Of a stretch of DNA of 48,107 bases, positions 1-10,010 are shown in pieces. The stretch covers positions 1 through 48,107 of the forward strand of contig JAUCBJ010000478.1 in the NCBI GenBank assembly GCA_032718475.1. The letters run 5' to 3'. A program made the translations under genes and the position numbers. The notes below the pieces were generated by a model. It saw nothing but the letters and a program-made list of their open reading frames with translations. It searched no databases and was not told the origin of the DNA. The stretch's first letter is position 1, and every line of letters begins with the position of its first letter. The DNA comes from Nemertoderma westbladi. Taxonomy: Eukaryota; Xenacoelomorpha; Nemertodermatida; Nemertodermatidae.

Positions 1-517
1 ATTATACGGTGGGTCTATGCAATTAAGTATCAGTGGTAATCAGGACAATTGTAATAGAAGTGTGTTGTTCTATCTCTGACTTACTAAATAATTAATATAT
101 GGCGATATACCAGACCATTAATATAAGAAAGGCTCTTATTATTATTTATACCACGATTGAGAGTTGTCTGTCATAAATTAATTACGATAGAAATATTTGT
201 ATAATCGTACAGAAGGACTAAACGTTTCTCCTAAAGAGAAAGACAAATTACCTCACTTGAGTTCTTACAGAATTAATTAGTCAGTCATTTGCTTGTTATA
301 TTGTTTTGTCACATCCTCCCGGTATCGTATCTCAGTCAAATACAATAGATAATCAAATACTGTAATAAACCAACTTATGAGAGGAAGGCAGGAGGCAAGC
401 TACAACCGATACAGTAAGCGGCCCTTGTTGACAGGTACACTAGCGCAATCCCGTTTATTGTGTCATACCAGAGGTTTATATGTCATAAATGCATGAGTTC
501 TCAGCTGCACTAAACAA
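1..517. other. No gene recognised, AT-rich flank
   Basis: I see no convincing open frame, RNA gene or repeat copy here. The stretch is AT-rich and full of stops on both strands. Confidence 0.5.
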
Positions 518-862
518 CACGTTCGTGGGGCCTTCGCGCAGCACGAGGCCCAGTTATGAGATACAAATTAATATCGAGCGACTGTATCACAAAATCAGTA
601 TTTAACTTTATAAATTAGTAAAATTTAGAAATTTAACCACACCGCCAATCAATCAAAAAAAGAGGGACAGTACGTGTTCAGCCCTTTAAATCTGCACCCC
701 CACCCCACCCCACCCCACCCCCCCCCCCACCCTTCCCACCCACCAATACATAACCGCGACATCTACCACCCACGGAAGGTAGCACGAACTTATTTCCAAT
801 CGCACGTTCAATATGCGAAGCCAGGTGGTTTATAGGAATATAATCTACGCAGTACTAAATAC
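518..862 (-). repeat. Dispersed repeat R1, copy 1 (inverted relative to copy 2)
   Basis: This segment matches the reverse complement of about 20187-20485, beginning at CACGTTCGTGGGGCC and ending near the TATAGGAATATAATC block. A C-rich tract (about 697-740) lies where copy 2 has a G run. Read on the minus strand, both copies hold a short shared peptide-like stretch containing INHLA, HIERA and NKFVLP (about 845-765 here), so R1 probably includes the decayed end of a coding element. The family is not recognised. Confidence 0.6.
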
Positions 863-944
863 AGTCGATGCAGTAATGAATGATATTCAAATAATTTATT
901 TAATATACTGTTAATGCCTCTGAAAACTTAGACAATTAAAATAC

Positions 945-1075
945 ACAGAAATCCCATCAAAAAATAATAAGCATAATATTTTGAGAAATAAACAATTTTG
1001 GATATAAGCCTTCTGCAGTGGTAATCTTATTGACTGACAATCATTAAATGAGATCTGTCTATTACCTGAGACTAA
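945..1075 (+). repeat. Dispersed repeat R2, copy 1
   Basis: The block starting ACAGAAATCCCAT and containing GGATATAAGCCT and GACAATCATTA matches the reverse complement of about 17465-17600 at roughly three quarters identity by eye. It lies 85 bp from R1 here. In the second locus the same two blocks occur in the same relative order but about 2.6 kb apart, which suggests both belong to one element. Confidence 0.5.
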
Positions 1076-1697
1076 AGAACACAGACTCTATAGTGTAATA
1101 GGAGGTAGGGAATGCAGGTTTCAATCTCGTTAGGTCTAGCTGGCAGCCGTGTGGCTAGTTACATACAAACCCCTCCACTGGCATTCCCAGCAACTGGCTC
1201 CCTTACACACACATCCCCCATCTATGTACCAGCCAACTTGCAAGTTGGCCAATAAATGATCAGTATTTAATGAGAATCCATTTTTTATGCCGTTTTAATT
1301 ACTTTAGATCAATTAAAGACACAATTATTAAAGCAAATCACTTGAACTAATTAAAAACTATAATAGAATGGCGTATGTGGATTACATCTGTATAATTTTT
1401 AATTATAATTATTTAAATCTTATACTGTAAAACAATTAATTTCCTTTAAAAGGCAGGTTGAAAATGGTGTTTTCACCGTAATCAACTTAATTAACTAATT
1501 AACTGCTATTATCTTAGCTTCTCGAAGGCCACACGGAAATTCTACTTGGAAAATTTCTAAACTTTTGCCAAACAACATGTGTACCAAGTTTGGATAGATT
1601 TCATCAAAGATTGGCTGAGTTATTAACGTTTAAAATTGAACACGACAGAACGACAGAACGACAGGTTGATTAATGGTACCACTACGCTAAGGCTCAC
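1076..1697. other. No gene recognised; short ACGACAGA tandem
   Basis: AT-rich sequence without a credible frame. ACGACAGA is repeated in tandem near 1643-1665, immediately downstream (minus-strand sense) of the LINE-B remnant. Confidence 0.4.
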
Positions 1698-3300
1698 TCA
1701 CTTCGTGGCTCGCCCCACAAGTCTTAAAATACATAAATTTGAGATCGAATGAACATAATTTACTAAAAGCGCTAACACGTTATTTATAGTTTTCCATGTT
1801 TTACCCATATTATTAGAGTTCTTAGTAAATTCTGATTCATAGTAGTTCTTTTCAGCTGTCCTAAGTAATGATGTTAACTTATTGCGGTACAACTTAAAAT
1901 TATTGCTATTTAAAGTTGTCGGCTCCTTTGTATATTTAGCATACAGTAAGTTCTTTTTCCGTATGCACATCATTAACCCCAAAGAAAGCCATGGTTTTTT
2001 TGGGAACGGAATTTGTATCTAATGCTTTCTTTGGCAAGTTAGATGCACATAAGGAGCCAAACTGACTATAAAAACTATTGAACTTATTTTTATTACTTAT
2101 CGTAGGAGACATATAATTCCATTGTACATTATTCAAGTCATTAAAGAAATGTTCCCTATTAGATCCACTATAATCATATACATACTTAGTAGCTGGAGGG
2201 CGAAAGAAGGTCAAATAATTTGAAAGTACAAGAAATGTAGCTAGGTGGTCTGTAGTGCCCGTTTTTGTCAAAAATACACCAGAAGAACATATTGATGAAG
2301 AAATATTTGTAATAATATGATCAATAAGAGATTTTGAAAATTCTGTTATATGAGTTGGTTGCCTAATTGTCTGCGTAAAACATTGGAAGATAAAACATTT
2401 AAATAGTCCTGGGTTACTGGCTTATTAGGTAGGAGAAGATCGAAATTCGTATCACCTGTAATAACAATGTCACAGTTCGAGCTAGCTAATTTAGTAAGAA
2501 GATTATTCAAATTTTATATAAATAAGACCGTGGAGATTTCTCCATCCCAGTACGGTAAATACAACCTACAATTAATGGTTTTTTCGGGCAGGGGCGAGAG
2601 ATTTCGACCCAGCAATTTTCAGGGCCTTCAAAATGTAAGCCTGGACGATCAGACATCTCCAGTTCACTCCGAACATACACAGCAGTGCCCCCACGTGCCA
2701 ATGAGCGCTTCCCATAGGTCCGGAAGTCACAGATGGGATTGTGATATCCATCAATACAAACACTACTAAGATTAGTATCAGTTGTGAGAAAAGTTTCTGA
2801 GAAAGTCAGGACGTCGAACCTTTGGTCCAACAGGCTAAAAAATCAGTGGTATGGGAGAGATTAGCATTTAGGCTTCTACAATTTAGATGAAAATCTGACA
2901 GAGAAGGATTGGCGGACTTGTCAACAAAAGTTTGATTAAATTTATTCTCATTAAAATAGTCTCCTAAAATTAAATTATTACTTAGATTATCATCGGGATT
3001 GATGGAACCAAACACACGATCCGTCATTTTCTCATCAAAGTCATCAGATTTGCTAGGTTCACCCTCACAGTAAAAATTATCAGAGTCATCAGTAGGGACA
3101 GACAAGAAGGGGAATAAATCGAGGTAGCAGAAATTACAGTAGTGAGTTTTGGTATTATTAGGTGCATTGTTAAAAGATGAGTGATCTAAAAAAGATCCAC
3201 ATTGCCAGTGAAAAAAGGATTTACAAGTAGGACATCAGATTTTGGACTCAGAGGAATTTAGTATAGAAAAACAGAAACCACATCCATTGCCACGGTCCAT
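1698..3300 (-). pseudogene. LINE-B ORF2 remnant: PHD-like finger plus APE endonuclease (CR1/L2-like)
   Basis: From an ATG at 3300 the minus strand encodes a Cys/His finger (CGFC, CPTC, FHWQC, then CNFC) followed by an acidic linker. After it comes an AP-endonuclease-like domain: a NCRSL block, SETFL, GGTAVYVR, ITGDTNFDLL, SLIDHI and TTDHLATF. CR1 and L2 clade LINEs have this PHD-finger plus endonuclease order. An in-frame TGA at 3235-3237 sits between KI and CPTC inside the finger, and frameshifts occur near 2820 and about 2350-2500. The end near 1700 resembles the linker before RT (AEKNYYESEF, TWKTINNV), but no RT domain follows, so the 3' half is deleted. A dead LINE fragment is the best reading; the exact clade is not settled. 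Confidence 0.72.
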
Positions 3301-3552
3301 ACAACCTGATGGATTATTGGGATAGTCGGGAATTTACGGTAGGGGCGAGCCTAATAAGCTGGACTGGGAGGCGGGGCAGTATATAATAGGCAAATCCACA
3401 GCAGATACAAAAGAACGTATAGTAAAACTTTGGCCTAAACAATTGCAGTTAGAAATGAATGTAATTTACAGTAACATAAACATAGGATAGGAGAGTAGAG
3501 TAAATGTGTAATAAGCTAATTAAACATTCTCATTAAGTAGGGCGGAATAATA

Positions 3553-3863
3553 GGACCCTGGTTGCCTGGGGTCCACATTGGCCTCTGGGGTCAAACTAAC
3601 GCGGGAGGAGCGAAGAGAACGTCAGCAGGTTGGCTAGAGAAGTTGGCGCTATTTGGAACAGAGGGTGGTACAAATACAGCTCTGGCAACTCCGAAGCCAA
3701 GGAGGTCGGACTCGGAGGAGATTCGAGAAGGTTTCACACCATCCTGAATGCGCACGAACACATTACCATTATGCGTAAAATATGAGTGGATCTTCTTGTT
3801 ACGGTGAAGTGTGCGGACAGATCGGAGCAAGCTAGCGTGGCTTGCGATCAGGTGTTCCGTCAC
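3553..3863 (-). pseudogene. LINE-B ORF1 C-terminal piece
   Basis: A minus-strand frame of about 100 residues lies just upstream, in transcription sense, of the LINE-B ORF2 start at 3300. It contains HLIASHASLLRSVRTL, HSYFTHNGNVFVRIQDG and a SESDLLGFGV ending. This resembles the C-terminal segment of LINE ORF1 proteins, where a basic helix precedes a FxxDGxxFVK-like strand and a DL motif. Position and order fit an ORF1-ORF2 LINE. The start is missing and the assignment rests on pattern memory. Confidence 0.5.
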
Positions 3864-4408
3864 GCTAATCGATTTAGCATAGAATAGAATAGAGGGCGCG
3901 GATACGCGAACTGTGCCCGAAGAATTTAATAATCATTAGCTGCGGAGCGGATCTCGATTTACTGGTATACTGTACGGTAAATAATTATAATTATGTACAG
4001 TAAATTATTATAATTTTAAAAATAGCGAAATAGCGAACAAACCAATAGCTATCATTCTAGAACACATATTTTAACATTATTTTAACATGATTGTGTTCTA
4101 CTGCTCATATAGTATCTACAATGTACCGGGTATGATCACTCACCGACTCTTTAGACGACGATGCGCAATTCTATGCTATGTATAACAATACTATGAAGTC
4201 CCAATAATTTTTTTATAAATTTCATACATACCGGCCTTCAGTGTACAAGACTTCATGGCCTTTACAAATGTACGCCTTGGTCTGACAATACTGTATGGTA
4301 AATAATTTGTTTAAGTTCAATTTGATATCTAAACAACATACTGTACGGTAAATATTTAGTTTCAGTTCGTAAATCTTAGTATAGTGTTTTACTGTGTTGT
4401 ATGTAGCA
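3864..4408 (+). promoter_or_regulatory. Region upstream of Harbinger nuclease with repeated TACTGTAyGGTAAATA
   Basis: The 16-base motif TACTGTACGGTAAATA, or a one-base variant, occurs three times in direct orientation near 3970, 4290 and 4338, all before the transposase start. Subterminal repeats of this kind often bind transposases, and they could equally be promoter elements. I could not find a terminal inverted repeat or TSD that fixes the left end of the transposon. Confidence 0.35.
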
Positions 4409-5464
4409 ATGTTCGACTCAGATTCGGATGAGGATAATGTCTTTGAGGCACAAGTAGTAGGCGCTGCTGCAAGGAGGGGACCAACATATCGGGAAAGAAT
4501 AAACTTCAACCGTATACCGGAGGAGAATAGGCAGCGATTCAGACTCAAAGATGAAAATGTGGCTCTTTTGATCGATCAGATTGGGCCGTTTCTAGAGCAG
4601 TCGGAGAAAAATCATGCTTTGAGTTCGGAGCAGCGAATTAGGTTATCCCTTCGGTACCTAGCAACTGGAGGGAACATGCGAGACATCGCCGACAGCCATG
4701 GTGTCCATAAGTCAACGGTGTCACGCACGCTTCGGATTTTTGTTGGTCTTGTAAACGACCACATCCTTCCTAACAATGTGAAGTGGCCGGCAGAAAATGA
4801 AGTTCGAGATAATGTAAGGATTTTCTCCGATTTTGCTGGGTTTCCAAGCGTGATTGGTTGTATTGACGGGTCTCATTTTCAGATCAAGCGGCCGACAGTT
4901 GATGAACCGAACTATGTCAATCGACATGGTTACCACTCTATCAATGGTATGCTTGTTTGTGGCCCAAAGATGGAGTTCCACTATGTCTCAGCAAGGTGGC
5001 CTGGATCTGTAGGCGATGCTCGTGTATTTCGGAACAGCGCACTAGAACAAAGGTTGAGCACTGGCTGGACACCTTTCAGGAATGGCGTGTTACTGGGAGA
5101 CTCAGCATACGCCAACAAAGAGTACCTTATAGTACCAGTGCCCGTAGCACATACAGAGCAAGAGGAAAGGTTTAATCGCCGCCACAAGAAAACTAGAAGA
5201 CTCATTGAATGTGCTATAGGACTTCTCAAGCAGCAATTCCGTTGCCTGTTGGGTAAGATGGAGTTCACCCCGGAACATTCTGCAAATGTAATACGCTGTT
5301 GTGTTGCGTTGCACAACCTGTTTTTGAAGCCGTATGACTCTGAAGAAGCCATAAGAGACTTCCATTTGGGAGGCATTATAGAACCTGAAGCTGGTGATGA
5401 GCCAATTGCTGATGATGAGAACCAAAATCTTTTTCGTCGCAGAGAACTAATTAATCTTTTTTAA
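4409..5464 (+). CDS. PIF/Harbinger DDE nuclease (HARBI1-like transposase), intact
   Basis: An uninterrupted 351-residue frame from the ATG at 4409; the open frame extends five codons upstream without another ATG. A helix-turn-helix lies near residues 75-120 (GNMRDIADSHGVHKSTVSRT). The DDE_4-type nuclease core follows, with candidate catalytic residues in GCIDGSH, GDSAY and RRLIECAIGLLK, and a CCVALHNLF block near the C terminus. The length is normal for the family. Such nucleases cut and paste DNA together with a Myb/SANT-like partner, and such a gene lies downstream on the opposite strand. The undamaged frame suggests recent activity or selection. A domesticated HARBI1-type gene is the alternative, but the paired partner favours a transposon. 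Confidence 0.88.
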   Translation: MFDSDSDEDNVFEAQVVGAAARRGPTYRERINFNRIPEENRQRFRLKDENVALLIDQIGPFLEQSEKNHALSSEQRIRLSLRYLATGGNMRDIADSHGVHKSTVSRTLRIFVGLVNDHILPNNVKWPAENEVRDNVRIFSDFAGFPSVIGCIDGSHFQIKRPTVDEPNYVNRHGYHSINGMLVCGPKMEFHYVSARWPGSVGDARVFRNSALEQRLSTGWTPFRNGVLLGDSAYANKEYLIVPVPVAHTEQEERFNRRHKKTRRLIECAIGLLKQQFRCLLGKMEFTPEHSANVIRCCVALHNLFLKPYDSEEAIRDFHLGGIIEPEAGDEPIADDENQNLFRRRELINLF

Positions 5465-5917
5465 CTATTACGAGTTCATCTAGTTTTCGGTTTTTGAATA
5501 GTTTGAGCATGTTTTTGGAAAGTTTTTTATAATTTTCTATTATTCAATATCGAGTCATCTTGAGTTAAACCATTTTATAAGATTGTTTATATTTATTCCT
5601 TTATATATTTTGTGATACTTATTTATTTGTAAATTTATTTTTCTTGTTATTTATTTATTTAATTAATCGATTTCTTATTTTTTTAAATAATACCTTGCAC
5701 TATAATAATTACCAAAGTTACTATAAAGCAAAAACTATTATAATTAGATTATAATTAGGCCTCTCCAGAATTTCAAGCTCAATTTAATGTCAAAAGTTGA
5801 GATTTTGATTATCAATTCTTTGGATTTCTCCACTAACCTTTTTGGTTCCCGCCGTAAATGGATGGATTCAGTAGGTTCGATTTAGTCTGTCATTGAAGTA
5901 AAGTTGTGGGTGTATGT
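5465..5917. other. AT-rich spacer between Harbinger genes
   Basis: No coding or RNA feature seen. The stretch after the transposase stop is T-rich and may hold its 3' UTR. Confidence 0.4.
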
Positions 5918-5919
5918 TA

Positions 5920-6086
5920 GGCAGGGTTCACACAGACTGACAGACCACTAATGACTGACCACCTACTTTTTTCATTACTATTTCACTAGAAAATCATGAA
6001 TGTGAAGTTCTAGAAATATTTATAAATATTTTGGATTGAAATAGTAATGAAAAAATAGGTGGTGAGTGGTTTGTGTGAACCCTGCC
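5920..6086. mobile_element. Palindromic MITE, 167 bp, TA flanks
   Basis: The left end GGCAGGGTTCACACA is the exact reverse complement of the right end TGTGTGAACCCTGCC. Pairing continues inward through TTTTTTCATTACTATTTCA on the left and its complement on the right, so the unit can fold into one long hairpin. A TA dinucleotide flanks both ends (5918-5919 and 6087-6088). The left arm carries an extra ~14 bp of GACTGAC-like duplication. It is non-coding and lies between the two Harbinger genes. TA flanks fit Tc1/mariner-type or other TA-targeting transposases; the family is not proven. Confidence 0.75.
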
Positions 6087-6304
6087 TAAAAACCAAGGAG
6101 TCTATATAATTACTGTATCTTGGTTAAAACACGGATCACTGCTGTATAGCATTGGCTCCCAAGAAACTCCGTATGTTATGAACTGGTTTTCTGGTTGAAA
6201 ATTTCAACCGGCCGCCAAATATTTTCCTCAATGCCAATTAATTGACGAGGATACTTTTTACACTATGTCCCATAATATAGGTACAATTTAAAGTGAGAAC
6301 AACA

Positions 6305-6329
6305 CCCCCCCCCCCCCCCCCCCCCCCCC
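6305..6329. repeat. Poly-C tract, 25 bases
   Basis: Uninterrupted run of C. Similar C/G runs recur across the window; length may be unreliable in the assembly. Confidence 0.95.
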
Positions 6330-6546
6330 ATCGTGCAATCTTATGAATGATATGAAACTATACCGGTAGGACAGGACAGGATAAATTTATTTAATCAAAA
6401 TTACAAAATAAACTACACAGATTACACCTTAACGTGGCGGATTACAACTTAGGCTCATCGTAGTTGAATGTGTCCAACTGATTAGGTTCTAGGGTCCTCA
6501 GCACGGAGCTCTGAAGTCCCAGTTGAAGTTTTTGATTTTGAAGCTG

Positions 6547-7170
6547 TCAATTTTCGCAACGCAGCTTTATTTCCTCAACGTCCCATTTCGATTTCAATAT
6601 CTCGCATTTCAACTTCTCCATCTTCAGCGACTCAATCTCTGAGATAGCAACAACCATCTTTTTTGAAGCTGATTTTGACAGTATTCCCGAGTTTGTCGAT
6701 GCCTCTTTGGGGGTTGAGGAAACTGTTGTGACACTGTTGTCACCTAGAGAGCTCGAGCGATTTTCATCCCCGGACTCCTCGACATGACTAGTCACATGAT
6801 GCTCGAATGTTTCTGGAATTGCGAGCCCTTTTACTCCCGCTGAATCTCGACCGAGTATATCAAGAACAGCCTCATCCACACGTGACTGTTTCACTTCAGG
6901 GCCTCCTCCGGCCGCTCCAGTGTGCCTCTTCTTGTCACGACGTTCTACGGCAGATGTACGAAGGTTTTTCCATGTAACATCTCGCAGATATGCCCAATCT
7001 TTTCCGGATGGAAGGGGATTGAAACCGTGAACCTGAATACATTCATTTAAGATGGCTTTCCACGCTGCTACGCGATCTTCCTTCGTTTGCATATCGCTAA
7101 ATTTTCCAAACAGTTTGGATTTTCGCAAATTAATCTCTTGGAGCAGAGCAATTTTTTCATTATCCTTCAT
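6547..7170 (-). CDS. Myb/SANT-like DNA-binding protein, Harbinger partner
   Basis: The minus-strand frame from the ATG at 7170 encodes about 207 residues. The N-terminal ~85 residues look like a Myb/SANT-like domain: LFGKFSD, AAWKAILNE, DWAYLRDVTWKNL. A basic TGAAGGGPE turn and an acidic/Ser-rich middle follow, then a charged C-terminal helix (EIESLKMEKLKCEILKSKW). PIF/Harbinger elements usually encode such a protein, which brings the nuclease to DNA; here it is convergent with the nuclease gene. The TGA at 6547-6549 may be premature, because the same frame continues in protein-like sequence (QLQNQKLQL, FNYDEPKL) to a TAA at 6442-6444. A naturally shorter protein is also possible. Confidence 0.72.
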   Translation of the reverse strand: MKDNEKIALLQEINLRKSKLFGKFSDMQTKEDRVAAWKAILNECIQVHGFNPLPSGKDWAYLRDVTWKNLRTSAVERRDKKRHTGAAGGGPEVKQSRVDEAVLDILGRDSAGVKGLAIPETFEHHVTSHVEESGDENRSSSLGDNSVTTVSSTPKEASTNSGILSKSASKKMVVAISEIESLKMEKLKCEILKSKWDVEEIKLRCEN

Positions 7171-7444
7171 TTTTATTACAGTTCTTATTTCCAACTATAG
7201 TCACCTACAATTATACCAATAGTAATAGGGCAAGCAAGGGCATGACTTACATGACTTACTTATGTCTGCTAGGCAGACTTACACTAATCTTTCCAGTAAT
7301 GACAGGATGAGTGAGTTGAGTAGCCTATGGAATGATTGTAAACTCCACAATCCAACAATCTTACAATAACAGAATAATTAGATGTTTATAGGTAAAGCTA
7401 ACCAACAGTGTCATAAATTAGTTTCCCCTGAGTTTCTCGGTGGA
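7171..7444. other. No feature recognised downstream of Harbinger block
   Basis: Contains a small palindrome (GTCTGCTAGGCAGAC, about 7265-7279). I found no terminal inverted repeat matching the left side of the Harbinger block. Confidence 0.35.
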
Positions 7445-7449
7445 AACTT

Positions 7450-7763
7450 ATTTTTTTATTAAATATTTCTTTTTTGTGTGTTTTGTTAATTTGAGTATTT
7501 CTGTAATTGCTGGTATTGTATTTTTGGTGTTTTATTTTGTTATTAATTTTGGTACGAATTATTTTTTATTAATCCAGGGAACACCCTTATTAACAATTCA
7601 GAGACCACCCTCGTTAATTCAGAACCACCTTCGTTTACTCAAAATAATTGAATGAATTTTTTTTATATTATAAGGTTTTGAGTTGATTGAAAGAGTGAAA
7701 GACTGAGTTGGTTTTAAATGACCTGCTTTTATTGTAATTCCATTTCGTGTGATGTGTTACATG
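7450..7763 (+). repeat. Left arm of long inverted repeat (pairs with 10008-10335)
   Basis: About 315 bp matching the reverse complement of 10008-10335. Shared blocks include GTTAATTTGAGTAT, TTATTAATCCAGGGAACACC, GGTTTTAAATGACCTG and GTGTGATGTGTTA. Identity is roughly 80-85% by eye. The two arms enclose 2.2 kb. They could be terminal repeats of one element or two opposite copies of a dispersed repeat. Confidence 0.7.
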
Positions 7764-7878
7764 CCATAAATTTGTGTAATATAAATAGGGGGGGTGGTCT
7801 ATGTTCCTGTTGATTTATACGAATCGACAGGCACAACAAGAGTATTTGGAATATTACACCCATGTATACTTATATATG

Positions 7879-8109
7879 TTAGCCTACTACTACTACTAGG
7901 ATCGGCATGCTGCATTGCAGCTGCATTTTTAAGAATGCTGTGCCGGCTTGTCAACAAAATTGCACCGCCACAACTCCCTATCACCCATGACATTTGCTAG
8001 ATCATCCGCATCTTCAAGGCCAGTGTCCTTTAAGATGCGTCTCAAGAAAGTCATGGGCTGTCCACCATGCTTATTCACTCCATGAGACTCCACTCCACTT
8101 AGCCTACTA
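7879..8109 (-). mobile_element. LINE-A tail copy, 5'-truncated, with 11-bp TSD
   Basis: The TSD TTAGCCTACTA is present at 7879-7889 and 8099-8109. Between them lies the last ~200 bp of LINE-A on the minus strand: the codons for MTFLRRILKDTG through CNFVDKPAQHS, the stop, the 3' hairpin and the (CTA)n tail. The 5' junction at about 8083-8098 carries filler (ACTCCACTCCAC). It is non-coding in effect. The tail boundary is uncertain by a few bases because the TSD ends in the tail's triplet. Confidence 0.85.
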
Positions 8110-8184
8110 AGTATAAACAAAACTTACCTTAACAAAATCAAGGTAGGCATTTATTATTTACCATCAGCAACATTTGTTAATAAT

Positions 8185-8893
8185 GACTTTAATAATACCC
8201 TAATATTCTAGAACAATACCACTTGGACATGTCCCTCGGCCATGCACTCGCACGGCGCAAATGCTCCATTTGCACTATCCAACTGGATGTTCGAATGTGG
8301 TGATTTGTTGGCCTGTCTGAAGCAAGGTTTGTTGGTCTATCCCAAATAGGCTTAGAATGCACTGGCGGCAATTGTGCAAAATCACCAACAAGGATGACTT
8401 TTCTACTTCCAAATAGCTGCTCATTTCCAGTCGCATGACGTAATGAAGAGTCTAGAAGAGCCAATGTATTGGCACCAGCCATTGATATTTCAACAAGAAT
8501 CACCCCTTCAACACCAATGAGTTCTTTCATCAATGTGTGTTCATCGATCTGATAATTTATTGTGGTCCCACTGAGTTTTACTTTGATAAATACCAAAAAA
8601 ACCTTCAAATGTTGCATAGTTTAGATTTGCAGCAGCAACACCACTGGTACCAAGAAGAAAAATCTTTTCCACACCAAGATGGTAATTAATATTATGTTTA
8701 ATTACCTCCGATTTACCATATCTCGGCAATCCAGTAAGTAGTAATGTTTTAACTGATGGTTTGCCATTTCAAGGTTTGACATGCAAGGAAGGTATACTGA
8801 TATTATACACATGTGATATTATATACATGACATTGTATACTGCAAGTTGTTGTGCATTTAACTGTTTGAAATCAGACCTGGGTTTCTTAGGAC
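8185..8893 (-). pseudogene. PIF1-type helicase remnant
   Basis: Reading down the minus strand: LNAQQLAVYN (motif Q-like), LLLTGLPRYGKSEV (Walker A, GxxxxGKS), a degraded Walker B region (GVILVEISMAG, where a DEISM-type motif is expected), and FGSRKVILVGDFAQLPPV (GDF-QLPPV motif of PIF1 helicases). The order and motifs fit PIF1/RRM3-family helicases, which also form the helicase half of Helitron RepHel proteins. A frameshift near 8600 splits it, and the C-terminal motifs are missing. No Rep nuclease is visible, so Helitron origin is an inference. Confidence 0.68.
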
Positions 8894-8902
8894 CACCCTT
8901 AA

Positions 8903-9222
8903 CCTTATTAAACACGGAGTGGGGGGTCAATATGACCCCCCCCCCCCCCCCCCCCGTGGTTATTTTGTTAGAATTCCGAAACAAAAGCGAATCTGAAATT
9001 TTATGACTTTTCATAAAAATCTATTGTCTTCGTAATAGTGAAAACGGTTTTCAAAAATATTGGGAAGTTTTCGAGTTATAAAACCATTTTTTAACCCTTC
9101 TTTTGGCACTTTTTTTGAGGCGTTTTTTAAAACTTACATTTCATGAAATATGATTTACACCGGTTTTTTGGTGTTTGCAATTTTAGATGGAATTCATATA
9201 AATTAATTTAGAAATTTACTTA
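8903..9222 (+). mobile_element. Partial CCCTAT-family TTAA element (left end only)
   Basis: The sequence begins CCTTATTAAACACGG directly after TTAA at 8899-8902 and matches 11082 to about 11410 at nearly 90% by eye. It includes the (G)n-GGTCAATATGACC block and the GAATTCATATAAATT segment. A C run lies at 8936-8955. The match stops near 9222, so the right two thirds are missing. It abuts the PIF1 remnant. Confidence 0.7.
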
Positions 9223-9832
9223 TACCCTCAAAGGGTTTTCGCGCTTTCGACCTGTGTCCAGAGGAATCAGTTAAGTCATCGGGAGATGACGAATTGCAAC
9301 TGAAATCGTTGAGCGCGTTCAGGCTCGGTTGAGCCCATGAGTTGTTCGAGTTAAACTGTATGGAAGGGAAGGTCGTTCCAGACACCCCACCAAGGTAGAT
9401 ATTGTGATCGGAGAGAACTCCAAAAGGATCTAAGGGACTAGCATTCGTCTTATTAACCGTAGGCAACGGTGAATCGGAACGGAACTCGTTGAGCGTGTTC
9501 AGGCTCGGTTGAGCCCACGAGTTGTTCGAGTTGAACTGTAGGGTAGGGATGGACGTTTCGAACACCCCACCAAGGTAGATATCGTGATCGGAGAGATCTC
9601 CAAAAGCGGGACTAACGCTCGTCTGATTAACCGTAGGCAACAGCAAATCGGATAGGAACTCGTTGCGTGCATCCAGACATTGTTGAGCCCACGATTTGAA
9701 CTGTAGGGGCGGTATAGTCATTCCAGACACCCCACCAAGGTAGATATCGTGATCGGAGAGATCTCCAAAAGCGGGACTAGCACTCGTCCGATTTGCTTTT
9801 GATCGGAACTCGTTGCATGCATCCAGAAAATT
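9203..9832 (-). CDS. Tandem-repeat open frame, unidentified (possible exon)
   Basis: The minus strand stays open through four diverged repeats of about 55-60 residues (nucleotide period about 175-180). Each full unit carries SDHxIYLGGV; the fuller units also end in QFNSNNSWAQPSLN followed by LNEF. The open frame continues upstream into the adjacent minisatellite. At the distal end the sequence reads GAGG|GTATAAGT near 9226, a plausible splice donor, so the repeats could be an exon. I recognise no family. There is no signal peptide or membrane segment in the part seen. Conservation of the motif at the amino-acid level hints at real coding use, but a non-coding satellite that happens to be open remains possible. 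Confidence 0.4.
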   Translation of the reverse strand, partial: NFLDACNEFRSKANRTSASPAFGDLSDHDIYLGGVSGMTIPPLQFKSWAQQCLDARNEFLSDLLLPTVNQTSVSPAFGDLSDHDIYLGGVFETSIPTLQFNSNNSWAQPSLNTLNEFRSDSPLPTVNKTNASPLDPFGVLSDHNIYLGGVSGTTFPSIQFNSNNSWAQPSLNALNDFSCNSSSPDDLTDSSGHRSKARKPFEGISKFLN

Positions 9833-10010
9833 GGTGACTGAAATTGGTAACCAGGGACTGAAATTGGTAATCGAAAACTGAAATTGGTAACTGGGGACTG
9901 AAATTTGTAACCAGAAACTGAATTGGTAACCAGTGACTGAAATTGGTAAGCAGTCACTTGAATTGGTAAACGGGGACTGAAATTGGTAACCCGCGTCTGA
10001 AATTGGTAAC
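9833..10010. repeat. ~20-bp minisatellite (GGGGACTGAAATTGGTAACC-like)
   Basis: About nine head-to-tail units of a 17-21 base motif whose core is CTGAAATTGGTAA. It directly joins the tandem-repeat frame on one side and the right inverted-repeat arm on the other. Confidence 0.88.
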
